Assembly: GCA_963680875.1 (NCBI GenBank)
Contig: OY804589.1
Span: 31,164,962 to 31,228,961 of the forward strand
Length of the DNA: 64,000 nucleotides
Reading direction: 5' to 3'
Source of the DNA: Bathymodiolus brooksi
Lineage: Eukaryota > Mollusca > Bivalvia > Mytilida > Modiolidae
The notes under the pieces were generated by a model. The model was not told the origin of the DNA, ran no database searches, and worked only from the letters and a program-made list of their open reading frames with translations. This document shows, in pieces, positions 63,401-63,410 of the stretch (position 1 is the stretch's first letter; every line of letters begins with the position of its first letter). The position numbers and the translations under genes were made by a program.

Positions 63401-63410
63401 AGAAGGTTAA
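7515..63410 (+). CDS. TRAK: TRAK/Milton family kinesin-dynein adaptor gene, partial, 12 exons
   Basis: Spliced coding sequence: 7515-7718, 42111-42187, 44645-44761, 50709-50803, 52780-52867, 54980-55058, 55860-55990, 57557-57631, 58374-58597, 59863-60081, 62544-62684, 63248-63405. The sum is 1608 bases, about 536 residues, and every junction keeps phase. In known animals TRAK (Milton in flies) binds Miro on the mitochondrial outer membrane and recruits kinesin-1 and dynein-dynactin. Visible here: the acidic N-terminal block ([13 protein letters not shown]), a HAP1_N-type coiled coil ([18 protein letters not shown]), the CC1-box-like AARIG, the Spindly-type [20 protein letters not shown], and the Milton-region ending [10 protein letters not shown]. 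Vertebrate TRAKs are roughly 900 residues, so the first exon and the C-terminal part are missing from the window. The family call is by recognition of conserved blocks and is firm; whether it is the only TRAK paralogue cannot be seen. Confidence 0.92.
8408..8550. repeat. Copy of the 'accagtaaaact' small element
   Basis: Shares 'gtcctccgacccaagaccag', 'ttcggaccagtaag' and 'tttcatttcgagcactg' with the element at 6112-6268. The terminal inverted repeats are damaged here. Confidence 0.55.
8913..8957 (+). repeat. SINE family A, 5' fragment
   Basis: Only the head is present ('ggggccgtcgtggtcatgat', then 'cgtacggtagtt'); it stops before the B box and runs into AT-rich sequence. The preceding 8790-8890 holds repeated 'ataaagggca' words of another dispersed repeat. 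Confidence 0.7.
8958..10189. other. AT-rich stretch with a TAA/TTA microsatellite
   Basis: No gene is seen. At about 9870-9938 an (aat)n run switches to an (att)n run, which makes a self-complementary trinucleotide tract. Around 10115-10165 the words 'aataactagttatttccctc' occur twice. Confidence 0.6.
10190..10342. repeat. Long inverted repeat, foldback element
   Basis: Left arm 'cttcatgagaagttaatatc' (10201) pairs with right arm 'gatattaacttctcatgaag' (ends near 10326); the inner parts 'gaaagggttattttc' and 'gaaaataaccctttc' also pair. The centre is 'cgtccgtccttcggacctcg'. It lies just downstream of the transposase-derived exon and has no coding capacity. Confidence 0.8.
10469..10976 (-). 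CDS. Transposase-derived protein, C-terminal exon (fragment)
   Basis: A 167-codon minus-strand frame ending in a stop, preceded at 10977-10978 by an AG acceptor, so it reads as a last exon whose first base completes a split codon. The stretch [20 protein letters not shown] followed by PQHLPELI resembles the end of transposase-like proteins (MULE-type) that are common as anonymous genes in invertebrates. An AATAAA on the minus strand lies near 10408, which suits a 3' end. No upstream exon with the catalytic residues was found, so this is either a decayed transposon copy or the visible exon of a domesticated gene. The plus-strand frame across it is a shadow. Confidence 0.5.
10977..12012. other. 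Non-coding stretch with a 'ggtcacct' repeat
   Basis: No gene is seen. From about 11750 there is a dispersed repeat built on 'aagaggtcacctttgggaca' and 'ttaatacaggtgactgctta'. It recurs at 13.25-13.55 kb on the far side of the family D insertion, and a piece is at 58.27 kb. Confidence 0.5.
12013..13228 (+). repeat. Repeat family D, long copy with internal tandem units
   Basis: Begins 'tagctcaccttgccaaaggc' and ends in the tail 'gatgagtgacacaggctcag' then 'ctgagcctctagtt'. Between them are five to six diverged units. Each has 'aagcatctatgg' then 'aggtcctctataaagattgc', 'aacaaacatggccaccacag' and 'tgattggtcgatttctaaaa'. Short frames inside reproduce the same peptide-like pattern unit after unit and are not genes. 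It is inserted within the 'ggtcacct' repeat, which continues on both sides. Confidence 0.8.
13229..13589. other. Remainder of the 'ggtcacct' dispersed repeat
   Basis: Shares words such as 'gtgacctcttaatacaggtt' and 'ttgttctgtcatagaaaatt' with 11.75-12.01 kb and repeats internally. No coding sequence. Confidence 0.5.
13590..13717. repeat. Foldback inverted repeat of about 125 bp
   Basis: Left arm 'gatgttatatatcccatttt' then 'aaagggcaatggttttgtta' pairs with right arm 'taacaaaaccactgcccttt' then 'gggatatataacatc'. The loop is about 10-15 bases ('gtgaggcgtcaa'). Confidence 0.85.
13979..14083. repeat. Tandem duplication of a 53-bp unit
   Basis: Two copies of a unit beginning 'catcagataatgtatataat' stand directly side by side and differ by one base (gagcggatt versus gagcagatt). 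It looks very recent. Confidence 0.85.
14120..14765. repeat. Local duplication with SINE at its junctions
   Basis: Flank words before the SINE ('ttaggataatagtaattcag', 'gacaaatcaat') recur after it near 14460-14510. A block around 14490-14585 ('attccctgtattgtctttac', 'aaggcttcaaggcaaatgca') recurs at 14670-14760. Between the two blocks, near 14625-14655, is another SINE tail ('gttgaaagtggcattaaata'). Confidence 0.7.
14175..14432 (+). repeat. SINE family A copy, full length
   Basis: Head 'gggccgtcatggtcgtgatc', B-box-like 'gagtttgaatcctg' and tail 'gaaagtgatgttaaacacca' are present. Confidence 0.85.
15151..15219 (-). repeat. SINE family A, 3' part of an interrupted copy
   Basis: The tail begins in 'gttagggttagagtgcttaa', passes through the 'caacaatatttcagtta' block, and breaks off at 'cagtttaattg'. 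The rest of the same copy resumes at 16118, after an insertion. Confidence 0.8.
15220..16117. mobile_element. Insertion of about 0.9 kb inside a SINE
   Basis: Begins 'tctcccgcaaagcggagcgg' then 'gggatatgg' and ends near 'gatgggggacattggctatg' then 'gcatagcaatc'. Removing it rejoins the two SINE parts. Inside, from about 15390 to 15800, are three to four diverged units of about 130-140 bp with words such as 'aaatggtggccatt', 'aaaattcaaagtgctacaat' and 'gaggaatgtgatagtgacaa'. No transposase frame is seen, so it is non-autonomous or a composite. Confidence 0.65.
16118..16296 (-). repeat. SINE family A, 5' part of the interrupted copy
   Basis: Resumes at 'gttggtggagaaaaccacca' and runs to the head 'cgaccatgacagtccc'. 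It also forms the left edge of the large duplication that follows. Confidence 0.8.
16770..17140. mobile_element. MITE-like insertion in one copy of the duplication
   Basis: Begins 'aaaggacgaagtccttttaa' then 'cggtaggctgtccg' and ends 'ttaggacttcgtccttcaaa' then 'caggtggcctgtct', so the ends are inverted-repeat-like. The second block lacks it, which shows that it arrived after the duplication. Confidence 0.65.
17243..17484 (-). repeat. SINE family A copy, full length
   Basis: Runs from tail 'gatggtgtttaacatcactt' to head 'accatgacgcccc' and separates the two duplicated blocks. Confidence 0.85.
18084..18121 (-). repeat. SINE family A, tail-only fragment
   Basis: Only 'atggtgtttaacatcacttt' and 'caacaatatttcagtta' remain. 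It marks the right edge of the segmental duplication. Confidence 0.8.
18122..19310. other. Non-coding stretch
   Basis: No gene is recognised; frames at 18271-18486 and 18643-18843 on the minus strand show no family features. Words such as 'atggccaccatca', 'aaatggcagccattttt' and 'aaaatggctgccattgc' are reminiscent of molluscan repeat sequence. An (at)n microsatellite lies at about 19274-19297. Confidence 0.45.
19311..19400 (+). repeat. SINE family B, 3' fragment
   Basis: The words 'atgtagctgtacaattgctg' and 'aaagtgatgttatatgcaac' then 'aatcaccca' match the end of the family B copy at 62.1 kb ('atatagctgaacaattgctc'). Confidence 0.6.
19617..19810 (+). repeat. SINE family A, 5'-truncated copy
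   Basis: Starts at the B-box-like 'gttcgaatcccgctcatgg' and runs to the tail 'ggcattaaacaccataaccc'. Reading frames through it are repeat by-products. Confidence 0.8.
20158..20163 (-). promoter_or_regulatory. Polyadenylation signal of the minus-strand gene
   Basis: TTTATT on the plus strand gives AATAAA on the minus strand, 31 bases past the stop codon of the three-exon gene. Confidence 0.55.
20194..20297 (-). CDS. Nested gene, exon 3 (last)
   Basis: Acceptor after 'ttctgttttttttctccag' on the minus strand. Two bases complete the split codon, then 33 codons and TGA at 20194-20196. The segment contains [20 protein letters not shown]. Confidence 0.6.
20194..22571 (-). CDS. Unrecognised 112-residue protein, three-exon nested gene
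   Basis: Coding parts on the minus strand are 22481-22571, 21461-21604 and 20194-20297. Exon 1 starts ATG ([20 protein letters not shown]) and ends at donor 'gtatgt'. Exon 2 follows 'ttctctgcag' and encodes [15 protein letters not shown], later [20 protein letters not shown], with donor 'gttagt'. Exon 3 follows a strong tract ending 'ctccag', encodes [20 protein letters not shown] and then a short end with TGA. Phases are 1 and 1 and join cleanly. An AG 12 bases further in exon 3 would remove four residues in frame. Protein-like composition, intact phases, acidic start and a poly(A) signal argue for a real gene. I recognise no family, signal peptide or membrane segment. It lies within the TRAK intron in antisense. 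Confidence 0.65.
20395..20640. repeat. Dispersed repeat, uninterrupted copy
   Basis: Shares 'aaatccttgttctgtataac' and 'aaacactggtatttttgttc' then 'ttggtctta' with 44.0-44.37 kb. There a SINE family A copy sits between the two parts, so this copy shows the empty site in outline. Confidence 0.55.
21032..21175. repeat. Foldback inverted repeat of about 140 bp
   Basis: Left arm 'acagtcttttgtatcggtca' then 'atacaagtttttatggacct' pairs with right arm 'aggtccataaaaacttgtat' then 'tgacctcagcaaaagact'. Inner parts 'atattcacctcag' and 'cggtgaatat' also pair. It is flanked by (at)n microsatellites at 20803-20824 and 21180-21200. Confidence 0.85.
21233..21340 (+). repeat. tRNA-like SINE head (family B type) or tRNA pseudogene
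   Basis: The sequence 'gatgtagtcgagtggtctag' then 'ggcgctgg' carries an A-box-like stretch of the long-variable-arm tRNA type. About 60 bases later is the B-box-like 'gggttcaaatcccgtcgagg'. It lies between two (at)n runs. A full tRNA cloverleaf with a paired acceptor stem was not found, and similar 'gggttcaaacctcagtcggg' text begins the family B copy at 59.25 kb. Confidence 0.6.
21461..21604 (-). CDS. Nested gene, exon 2
   Basis: Acceptor 'ttctctgcag' and donor 'gttagt' on the minus strand. Length 144: two bases of a split codon, 47 codons, one base. It carries [20 protein letters not shown]. Confidence 0.65.
21840..21935 (-). other. Exon-like open segment in the nested gene's first intron
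   Basis: Minus-strand acceptor 'tattatcttcag' and donor 'gtatgc' bracket 96 bases encoding a plausible peptide ([20 protein letters not shown]). In the phase dictated by exons 1 and 2 its first bases give a stop. Using an AG seven bases in restores the phase on entry, but then exon 2 is read out of frame. It may be an alternative or poison exon, or chance. Confidence 0.3.
22481..22571 (-). CDS. Nested gene, exon 1 with start codon
   Basis: ATG at 22571-22569, 30 codons plus one base, donor 'gtatgtataa' on the minus strand. No in-frame upstream ATG is visible. The peptide is acidic (MSEEERR...[12 protein letters not shown]). Confidence 0.65.
23221..24234. mobile_element. DNA transposon with 25-bp terminal inverted repeats, non-autonomous
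   Basis: Left end 'taccgtataaccggtaattt' then 'ctgcgg' and right end 'ccgcagaaattactggttat' then 'acggta' are reverse complements with one mismatch. The kilobase between them has no transposase-like frame. The left terminus also carries an inner 'ggaccgcagaaatt' repeat. Confidence 0.8.
24235..27080. other. AT-rich stretch with little recognisable content
   Basis: Apart from the weak frame at 25986-26219 no gene is supported. Frames at 24465-24665 and 26462-26710 show no family features. No strong dispersed repeat was noted. Confidence 0.4.
25986..26219 (-). CDS. Short frame with a THAP-like start, doubtful
   Basis: A 77-codon minus-strand frame starting [20 protein letters not shown] then KKFCQMW. 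A near-N-terminal C-x4-C followed by NN-KK is how many THAP zinc fingers and THAP-bearing transposase starts look. The later AVPF-type motif, the proline and a clear C-x2-H are not visible, and the frame ends in low-complexity text. It could be a decayed first exon of a THAP-type mobile element. Confidence 0.22.
   Translation of the reverse strand: MAYSGGSGKNCAIVNCRNNYKKFCQMWANKSICSYSDFNLAYVAEFQYKTGYAKKTQKTVGMETLNTHFLLNFVQKN
27081..27900. repeat. Degenerate tandem repeats, AT-rich
   Basis: The words 'tttttactgttttctgaagg', 'attacgaagaacattgaata' and 'aaaaattattgagatt' recur at roughly 60-130 bp intervals with much drift. It looks like an old minisatellite. Confidence 0.6.
30330..30815. repeat. 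Minisatellite, about 81-86 bp unit, five to six copies
   Basis: The word 'gggcttgtcaaac' (or close) starts near 30397, 30477, 30557, 30639 and 30725. Neighbouring units alternate in type ('aacgttaagatagggcttgt' versus 'atattagacagggcttgt'), giving a two-unit higher-order period of about 160 bp. Confidence 0.85.
31006..31361 (+). repeat. Repeat family D, head part
   Basis: Starts 'tagttcacctgacccaaagg' then 'gtcatgtgaggtattgccat' and contains two internal units. It breaks off at 'aaacatggccact', where another tandem repeat begins. Confidence 0.75.
31380..32188. repeat. Tandem repeat of about 165-bp units between two family D copies
   Basis: Each unit carries 'aagtttaaacagcaaacatg', 'caagatctacatgccctgca', 'aattttgaagtaaatctgat' and 'taggagttattgccctt'. 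The stretch with 'gcaaacatgt' recurs near 31600, 31765, 31930 and 32095. It is non-coding and is directly followed by a fresh family D head. Confidence 0.8.
32189..32641 (+). repeat. Repeat family D copy with both ends
   Basis: Head 'tagctcacctgacccaaagg' and tail 'caggtgagcgatacaggctc' then 'gctgagcctctagtt'. The head 'agctcacctga' and the tail 'caggtgagc' are short inverted repeats. Inside are two units and a region 'gatggctgctgttttttaag'. Confidence 0.8.
33421..33452. repeat. (TA)n microsatellite
   Basis: Unbroken TA dinucleotides over about 30 bases. Confidence 0.9.
33466..33764. mobile_element. 299-bp MITE with 14-bp terminal inverted repeats
   Basis: Left end 'caggactggattat' and right end 'ataatccagtcctg' are exact reverse complements. 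The CAG start fits hAT-type ends. A clear 8-base target duplication cannot be read because both flanks are TA-rich. A poly-G run lies near 33727-33740. Confidence 0.75.
33983..34011 (-). repeat. SINE family A tail in opposite orientation to the satellite
   Basis: 'tatggtgtttaatgccactt' then 'tcaacaatatt' stands head-to-head with the first satellite unit ('gttgttgaaagtgacattaa'), forming a palindrome of about 60 bp at the left edge of the array. Confidence 0.8.
34012..41050 (+). repeat. 49-bp satellite array, about 140 units, made from the SINE tail
   Basis: The unit reads 'tgttgaaagtgacattaaac' then 'accataaccctaaccctaca' then 'actatatat'. Its first part is the 3' tail of SINE family A. The second part carries CCCTAACCCTA, two telomere-type hexamers. 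A binary variant 'ccataaccc' or 'ccatatccc' alternates among units. Rarer markers (deletion 'ttgagtgac', 'ctacgactatatgttg', 'gacatttaac', 'ccctaatcct', 'attcctaactaaccct') recur at fixed distances of 1321, 1076, 437, 343 and 294 bp, which shows higher-order duplication. The first three units are slightly longer ('tgttgttgaaa'). Repetitive peptides on both strands are by-products. Confidence 0.95.
41051..41885. other. Non-coding stretch before exon B
   Basis: AT-rich. A poly-C run lies near 41660-41675. Around 41440-41580 the words 'ttaattgacac' and 'ttaattgagac' recur loosely. No gene is seen. Confidence 0.5.
41886..42040 (-). repeat. SINE family A copy with internal deletion
   Basis: Tail 'gttagggttagggtaagagt' and the 'tttcaacaatatttcagtta' block are followed directly by 'ctcacaacgttagtggtgat', so the middle is missing. 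It ends about 70 bp before the acceptor of exon B. Confidence 0.75.
42111..42187 (+). CDS. TRAK: TRAK exon B
   Basis: Acceptor 'ttatttacag', donor 'gtaaac'. Two bases complete a Val codon, then 25 codons, phase 0. It encodes [20 protein letters not shown] then RLLEE, the conserved start of the HAP1_N coiled coil. Confidence 0.93.
42225..42360. repeat. 23-bp minisatellite in the TRAK intron
   Basis: 'taatttaagtgtctttattc' repeats about five to six times right after exon B, the last copies diverged; the first copy starts about 40 bp past the donor. Confidence 0.9.
42361..42790. other. Non-coding stretch
   Basis: No exon, RNA gene or clear repeat is recognised apart from loose repeats of 'acacaatacacatag'-type words near 42605-42690. 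Confidence 0.5.
42791..43281 (+). repeat. Repeat family D copy
   Basis: Head piece 'tgccatcacttggcgtccgt', two to three internal units ('tgaaacttggaaggaagcac', 'acatggtcgccacaggcaat') and tail 'aaaggtgagctacacaggct' then 'cattgagcctctagtt'. Confidence 0.8.
43447..43780 (+). repeat. Two SINE family A copies, one partial then one long
   Basis: A middle fragment from 'gcaaggtgtacttgatataa' to 'gtggttttctccagg' (to 43524) runs straight into another copy that starts 'gggacgtcttgtactcctga' and ends 'gttaaaagtggcattaaaaa'. One is inserted in, or recombined with, the other. Confidence 0.75.
43970..44370. repeat. Dispersed repeat interrupted by SINE family A (44083-44320, plus)
   Basis: The parts 'aaatccttatcctgtataac' (left) and 'acacaggtattttttccttg' (right) match the uninterrupted repeat at 20395-20640. 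The SINE between them begins 'gggtctgtcgtggtcttgat' and ends 'gtggtgttaaacaccatgaa'. A B-box-like 'gttcgaaccccattcatgg' is present. Confidence 0.75.
44645..44761 (+). CDS. TRAK: TRAK exon C (CC1-box-like dynein-binding motif)
   Basis: Acceptor 'gttatatattacag', donor 'gtacag', 39 codons, phase 0 on both sides. It encodes [20 protein letters not shown] and then [19 protein letters not shown]. The AAxxG motif (AARIG, 44666-44680) is the CC1 box that in related adaptors contacts the dynein light intermediate chain. Skipping this exon would keep frame but remove the motif. Confidence 0.94.
44855..45248. mobile_element. Non-autonomous element with 'tacccccactc' inverted ends
   Basis: Left end 'ataccccca' plus 'ctcatagagtgggggct' and right end 'gagtgggggtat' are inverted repeats. 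Inside, a unit of about 170 bp is present twice: 'cagatatctcagcttctact' then 'atatggctttggcatggtga' then 'ccgcacatctacttcctgtt'. It has no coding capacity. Confidence 0.75.
45249..45414. other. Short non-coding stretch
   Basis: Contains 'cagtgaagcctgtcttttat', which is like the end of the 'cagtggagcctgtc' MITE seen at 54.15 kb. Confidence 0.4.
45415..45802 (-). pseudogene. TRAK: Inverted copy of TRAK exon G start and its upstream intron
   Basis: On the minus strand 45802 down to 45433 matches about 55540-55925 on the plus strand. Shared words include 'catagaaacctat', 'gaaactaccaacttggttga', 'aaccaggttttaaaactgga' and 'tgttaatctttattctgttt'. The exon part (45491-45433) follows an intact AG and encodes [20 protein letters not shown], against [20 protein letters not shown] in exon G. 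It stops at GAAGAAAGT, where the text changes to the SINE tail (45415-45432, 'gggttagggtgtttaac' on the plus strand). A full SINE begins on the other side at 45803. The copy is in antisense to TRAK, so it cannot serve as an exon of this transcript. Confidence 0.9.
45803..46010 (-). repeat. SINE family A copy with internal deletion
   Basis: Tail 'gggttagagttatggtgtta' to head 'atcacgaccacgacggcccc'. The part between 'ggattcaaactca' and 'aaccaccatacaatcacg' is shortened. Confidence 0.8.
46182..46338 (+). repeat. SINE family A, left part of a copy split by a hAT-like element
   Basis: Head 'ggggttgttgtggtcgtgat', B-box-like 'gagttcgaatcctgctcaag', broken at 'cttgcagcaggtc'. It continues at 49988 after 3.65 kb. 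Confidence 0.85.
46953..47102 (+). pseudogene. BED-type zinc-finger exon of a decayed hAT transposase
   Basis: The frame starts ATG at 46953 and encodes [14 protein letters not shown], then [18 protein letters not shown] and [14 protein letters not shown]-x2-C followed by about 19 residues and H-x3-H is the BED finger pattern, with the usual S-x(2)-TSN-x(2)-H-M/L context. The frame stops at TAA 47100-47102. A donor-like 'gtacat' at 47085 could be a former splice site. BED fingers sit at the start of hAT transposases and bind transposon ends, which agrees with the surrounding element. No further exons were found. Confidence 0.7.
47103..49840. other. Interior of the hAT-like element, no genes seen
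   Basis: AT-rich, with no recognisable transposase catalytic block on either strand. Short frames (for example 49263-49514 plus and 49645-49842 minus) have no family features. A SINE-like tail scrap 'tttcaataatatttcagtta' lies near 49654. Confidence 0.5.
49988..50080 (+). repeat. SINE family A, right part of the split copy
   Basis: Continues 'tgcaggtcagtggtgttctc' to 'gaaatatggtgttaaacacc'. Confidence 0.85.
50147..50632. mobile_element. Tc1/mariner-like foldback MITE, 486 bp, TA target site
   Basis: Ends 'cagtatgtgaccaaaagtac' and 'acttttggccacatactg', with TA on both flanks. The two halves are reverse complements over about 200 bp each ('aatccctatgtaatcaacca' with 'tggttgattatatagggatt', 'ttctggatagattttaacaa' with 'ttgttaaaatctatccagaa'). 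No transposase. The 'cagt-tgtg-ccaaaagt' end is typical for Tc1/mariner non-autonomous elements. Confidence 0.85.
50709..50803 (+). CDS. TRAK: TRAK exon D
   Basis: Acceptor 'caattttattacag', donor 'gtaggc'. 31 codons plus two bases. It encodes [20 protein letters not shown] then [11 protein letters not shown], matching the QLRHEL-KDELLQ-YT block of TRAK proteins. Confidence 0.93.
50804..51080. other. Intronic stretch after exon D
   Basis: No repeat or gene is recognised. Confidence 0.5.
51080..51600 (-). mobile_element. Possible solo LTR of a retrotransposon
   Basis: Read on the minus strand it starts near 'tgtgttacctcacactttat', has a TATA-like 'tatatataaaagggc' about 51450, then a transcribed-like region, and an AATAAA-type signal near 51130. 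Promoter-then-poly(A) order over about 500 bp without coding suits a solo LTR. Exact ends and a 5-base target duplication were not confirmed, and no reverse transcriptase lies beside it. Confidence 0.4.
51601..52508. other. Non-coding stretch with poly-G tract
   Basis: A run of 22 G at about 52400-52421 and a poly-C run near 51807. Minus-strand frames here have no family features. No gene is recognised. Confidence 0.5.
52509..52726 (-). repeat. SINE family A copy just upstream of exon E
   Basis: Tail 'ggggttattttatttaacgc' to head 'atatgatcatgacgacccgg', with a short deletion near 'tggtgggaggaaaccaggga'. It ends 53 bp before exon E. Confidence 0.8.
52780..52867 (+). CDS. TRAK: TRAK exon E
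   Basis: Acceptor 'ctatatatttgtag', donor 'gtagga'. One base plus 29 codons, phase 0. It encodes [20 protein letters not shown] then EENIKLKLE, the coiled coil equivalent to the 'SLQKKLKDLEEENVVLRSE' segment of vertebrate TRAKs. Its flanks are same-strand SINE copies 53 bp upstream and about 30 bp downstream. Confidence 0.93.
52898..53027 (-). repeat. SINE family A, 3' part of a copy split by a hAT-type MITE
   Basis: Starts 'gtttaggcttatggtgttta' and breaks off after 'ttgtatcgagtacac', the duplicated target. It continues at 53717. Confidence 0.85.
53028..53716. mobile_element. hAT-type MITE, 689 bp, with 8-bp target duplication
   Basis: Ends 'aggggttaacaaatccacta' and 'gattttttaacccct' are inverted repeats of about nine bases with further partial match. 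The exact 8-base word GAGTACAC flanks it at 53020-53027 and 53717-53724. Removing it restores the SINE consensus 'cgagtacacctcgcc'. Inner subterminal words 'gggctagtaatttccac' and 'tgggctagtgaggtgg' resemble each other. No transposase; the minus-strand frame at 52930-53223 spans a boundary and is spurious. Confidence 0.9.
53717..53795 (-). repeat. SINE family A, 5' part of the split copy
   Basis: 'gagtacacctcgcctgagtg' to 'gcataggtagttgtaattct'; the head end is truncated. Confidence 0.8.
53796..54147. other. Intronic stretch
   Basis: No gene is recognised. Near 54100-54130 and 54360-54390 similar words about 'ttcacagtgaaaaag' and 'ttcaccatgaagaaaggcca' frame the MITE at 54148. Confidence 0.45.
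54148..54327. mobile_element. 180-bp MITE with TA target duplication
   Basis: Ends 'cagtggagcctgtctaatct' and 'cacaagttccactg' with TA on both sides. Inner words 'gtgtcggattgtacagg' and 'aggtgtccgattgcacaag' echo each other. Typical Tc1/mariner-like or pogo-like non-autonomous element. Confidence 0.8.
54328..54979. other. Intronic stretch before exon F
   Basis: AT-rich with no recognised element. Confidence 0.5.
54980..55058 (+). CDS. TRAK: TRAK exon F
   Basis: Acceptor 'ttatctttgacag', donor 'gtatgt'. 26 codons plus one base. It encodes [20 protein letters not shown] then DCLQQF, matching the QLKTET-YEEKEQQLV-DC segment of TRAK. Confidence 0.92.
55229..55470 (-). repeat. SINE family A copy, nearly full
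   Basis: Tail 'cccctttcaacaatatttca' to head 'acgatcatgaccaagatgtc' then a poly-C. Confidence 0.85.
55860..55990 (+). CDS. TRAK: TRAK exon G
   Basis: Acceptor 'ttattctgttttttcag', donor 'gtaggt'. Two bases plus 43 codons, phase 0. It encodes [20 protein letters not shown], then [20 protein letters not shown] and KVKV. The 'QQEEITHLLSQIVDLQKK' segment of vertebrate TRAKs is the clear equivalent. An inverted copy of its first half and its acceptor region lies at 45433-45797. Confidence 0.94.
56030..56510. repeat. Duplicated 110-bp flank around a SINE
   Basis: 'aataatggacaatcggagac' (about 56047) and 'ttagaaatgacaaaagcctc' before the SINE recur after it as 'agaatggacaatcagagaca' and 'ttagaaatgacaaagttgtc'. 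The first copy begins about 40 bp after the donor of exon G. Confidence 0.8.
56160..56403 (-). repeat. SINE family A copy, full length
   Basis: Tail 'ttatggagtttaaagccact' to head 'catgaccacgatggccccc', lying between the duplicated flanks. Confidence 0.85.
56746..56822 (+). repeat. SINE family A, 3' fragment
   Basis: 'ggtttcctccaccgataaaa' to 'gtggcattaaacaccatcaa'. Confidence 0.8.
56885..57311. mobile_element. Tc1/mariner-like foldback MITE, 427 bp, TA target site
   Basis: Ends 'cagcatgtggacaaaagtga' and 'cttttgtccacatgctg', with TA on both flanks. Arms of about 130 bp pair ('aacattctcatgaagtcatt' with 'aatgacttcatgagaatgtt', 'aaatgttcacctttaaaaac' with 'gtttttaaaggtgaacattt'). A relative of the element at 50147. 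Confidence 0.85.
57557..57631 (+). CDS. TRAK: TRAK exon H
   Basis: Acceptor 'tttttgttttaaag', donor 'gtatgt', 25 codons, phase 0 on both sides. It encodes [20 protein letters not shown] then FLTRE. The HLGAA block is nearly invariant in TRAK proteins. Confidence 0.93.
57713..57880 (+). repeat. Repeat family E, uninterrupted copy
   Basis: 'ttcacccccagtgtttagtg' then 'ggtctttagttttatgtgta', ending 'tttggtatcttcaaactctt' then 'ctt'. The copy at 60.1/61.5 kb is split by family D. Confidence 0.7.
57881..58373. other. Intronic stretch with small repeats
   Basis: Contains 'ttaacctgtataaatcaagc' then 'agctggtcccagggaggc' (also at 43.37-43.44 kb) and 'ccttttaatacaggtgactg' (also at 11.8 and 13.3 kb). 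No gene. Confidence 0.5.
58374..58597 (+). CDS. TRAK: TRAK exon I (Spindly-type motif)
   Basis: Acceptor 'tgtattgttttag', donor 'gtaagt'. 74 codons plus two bases. It encodes [20 protein letters not shown] then [12 protein letters not shown], and later [20 protein letters not shown]. The coiled coil ends here and SLASELE (58521-58541) corresponds to the SLAAEIE motif that binds the dynactin pointed end in this adaptor group. The donor is the first copy of a minisatellite that repeats donor-like text. Confidence 0.94.
58590..59222 (+). repeat. Minisatellite that starts on the exon I donor, about 85-bp unit
   Basis: Seven to eight units of the form 'actatcagaaagaaagtaag' then 'tttactatcagacttgaaaa' then 'gcttactgaagggc' then 'gataattttttagacaaaag'. 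The first unit includes the exon I end and its donor 'aagaaagtaagt'. Later units carry 'gtaagt', 'ataagt', 'gtatgt' or 'gtacgt' at the same place. Confidence 0.9.
59223..59505 (+). repeat. SINE family B copy with a GTCC expansion
   Basis: B-box-like 'gggttcaaacctcagtcggg', then 'caaagactatgaaacttcta', a duplicated stretch 'gttacttctctgtccgtccg', then 'taagcacacagcagtaagga' and 'ggagtgacatgtctacctgc'. It matches 61.88-62.19 kb apart from the expansion, and joins a SINE family A fragment at 59503. Confidence 0.7.
59503..59581 (-). repeat. SINE family A, 5' fragment
   Basis: 'gataagcactgattgcattg' to 'cgatcacgaccacgatggcc'. It stands at the left edge of the exon J duplication. Confidence 0.75.
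59582..59862. repeat. TRAK: Tandem duplication of intron end and exon J start
   Basis: 59582-59716 ('cccctagacaggtttatctc', 'gttgcctcattatgaacttt', then the exon start) recurs at about 59777-59899 ('cccctagacagtttagctct', 'gttgcctcatattgaacttt'). A SINE family A 5' fragment (59726-59782, minus) lies between the copies, so the period is about 185 bp. Confidence 0.9.
59680..59716 (+). pseudogene. TRAK: Broken duplicate of TRAK exon J start
   Basis: After an intact 'cgttaaacag' the text 'agtccatagctggaaggtat' then 'ttgaaaccgtcaaagc' repeats exon J with one synonymous change, then turns into 'ttgaaataggc'. In the TRAK frame it reads [13 protein letters not shown] followed by a stop. No donor follows closely. 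Confidence 0.9.
59863..60081 (+). CDS. TRAK: TRAK exon J
   Basis: Acceptor 'atctttaaacag', donor 'gtacgt'. One base, 72 codons, two bases. It encodes [20 protein letters not shown] followed by a serine-rich stretch with [25 protein letters not shown] is the conserved anchor of the family; the serine-rich part is variable linker. The duplicated acceptor 183 bp upstream competes with this one. Confidence 0.93.
60122..60203 (+). repeat. Repeat family E, left part, split by family D
   Basis: 'ttcacccccagtttttagtg' to 'tagatcgttgtttgtccttt'. The right part follows at about 61515-61592 ('ttttggccatttttttgtct' to 'tatcttcaaactcttctt'). Confidence 0.75.
60204..61514 (+). repeat. Repeat family D, long copy nested in family E
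   Basis: Head 'taccatcacttggtgtccgt', six to seven internal units ('gaaacttggtaggaagcatc', 'aacaaacatggccgccacag'), and tail 'aatgaaaggtgagcaacaca' then 'ggctcagccca'. One unit is interrupted near 60560-60660 by an AT-rich insert with a short inverted repeat ('gttaaaagaaagataactct' and 'atgcagttatctctatacag'). Short frames are repeat by-products. Confidence 0.8.
61593..61870. other. Intronic stretch
   Basis: Near 61810-61870 'gaaactcaggtaaaaattca' style words repeat. No gene is recognised. Confidence 0.45.
61880..62195 (+). repeat. SINE family B copy
   Basis: B-box-like 'attcaagctccagtcgtgtc', then 'aaaccagagactataaaatt', 'taagcacacagcattaggag', 'gtggagcgacatgtcatcct', and a tail 'cgccatgatatagctgaaca' then 'attgctcacttggtgttaaa' then (cact)n. 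Confidence 0.7.
62544..62684 (+). CDS. TRAK: TRAK exon K
   Basis: Acceptor 'tgccattttttag', donor 'gtatgt'. One base, 46 codons, two bases. It encodes [20 protein letters not shown] then [20 protein letters not shown] and a basic end KRRRQ. PGxPGSxDLETALRxLSLRR is the signature of the TRAK central region. Confidence 0.94.
62685..63247. other. TRAK: Intron K-L
   Basis: Apart from the SINE at 62868-63039 no element is recognised. Confidence 0.6.
62868..63039 (+). repeat. SINE family A copy with internal deletion
   Basis: Head 'gagggtcatggctgtgatcg', B-box-like 'gttcgaatctcgatcaggg' directly after 'tatggta', tail 'gaaaggggtgttaaacatca'. The segment between the A- and B-box-like parts is lost. 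Confidence 0.8.
63248..63405 (+). CDS. TRAK: TRAK exon L (ends ...VKPLEG)
   Basis: Acceptor 'tctttattacag'. One base, 52 codons, one base to 63405. It encodes [20 protein letters not shown], later [20 protein letters not shown] and KLRIVKPLE. The end matches the '-KLQIVKPLEG' point where vertebrate TRAKs splice into the C-terminal part. The donor here would be GTTAAT at 63406, weak because of the T in position 3. If not used, the frame reads G and then TAA at 63408-63410, giving a short protein. The rest of the gene presumably lies beyond the window. Confidence 0.9.
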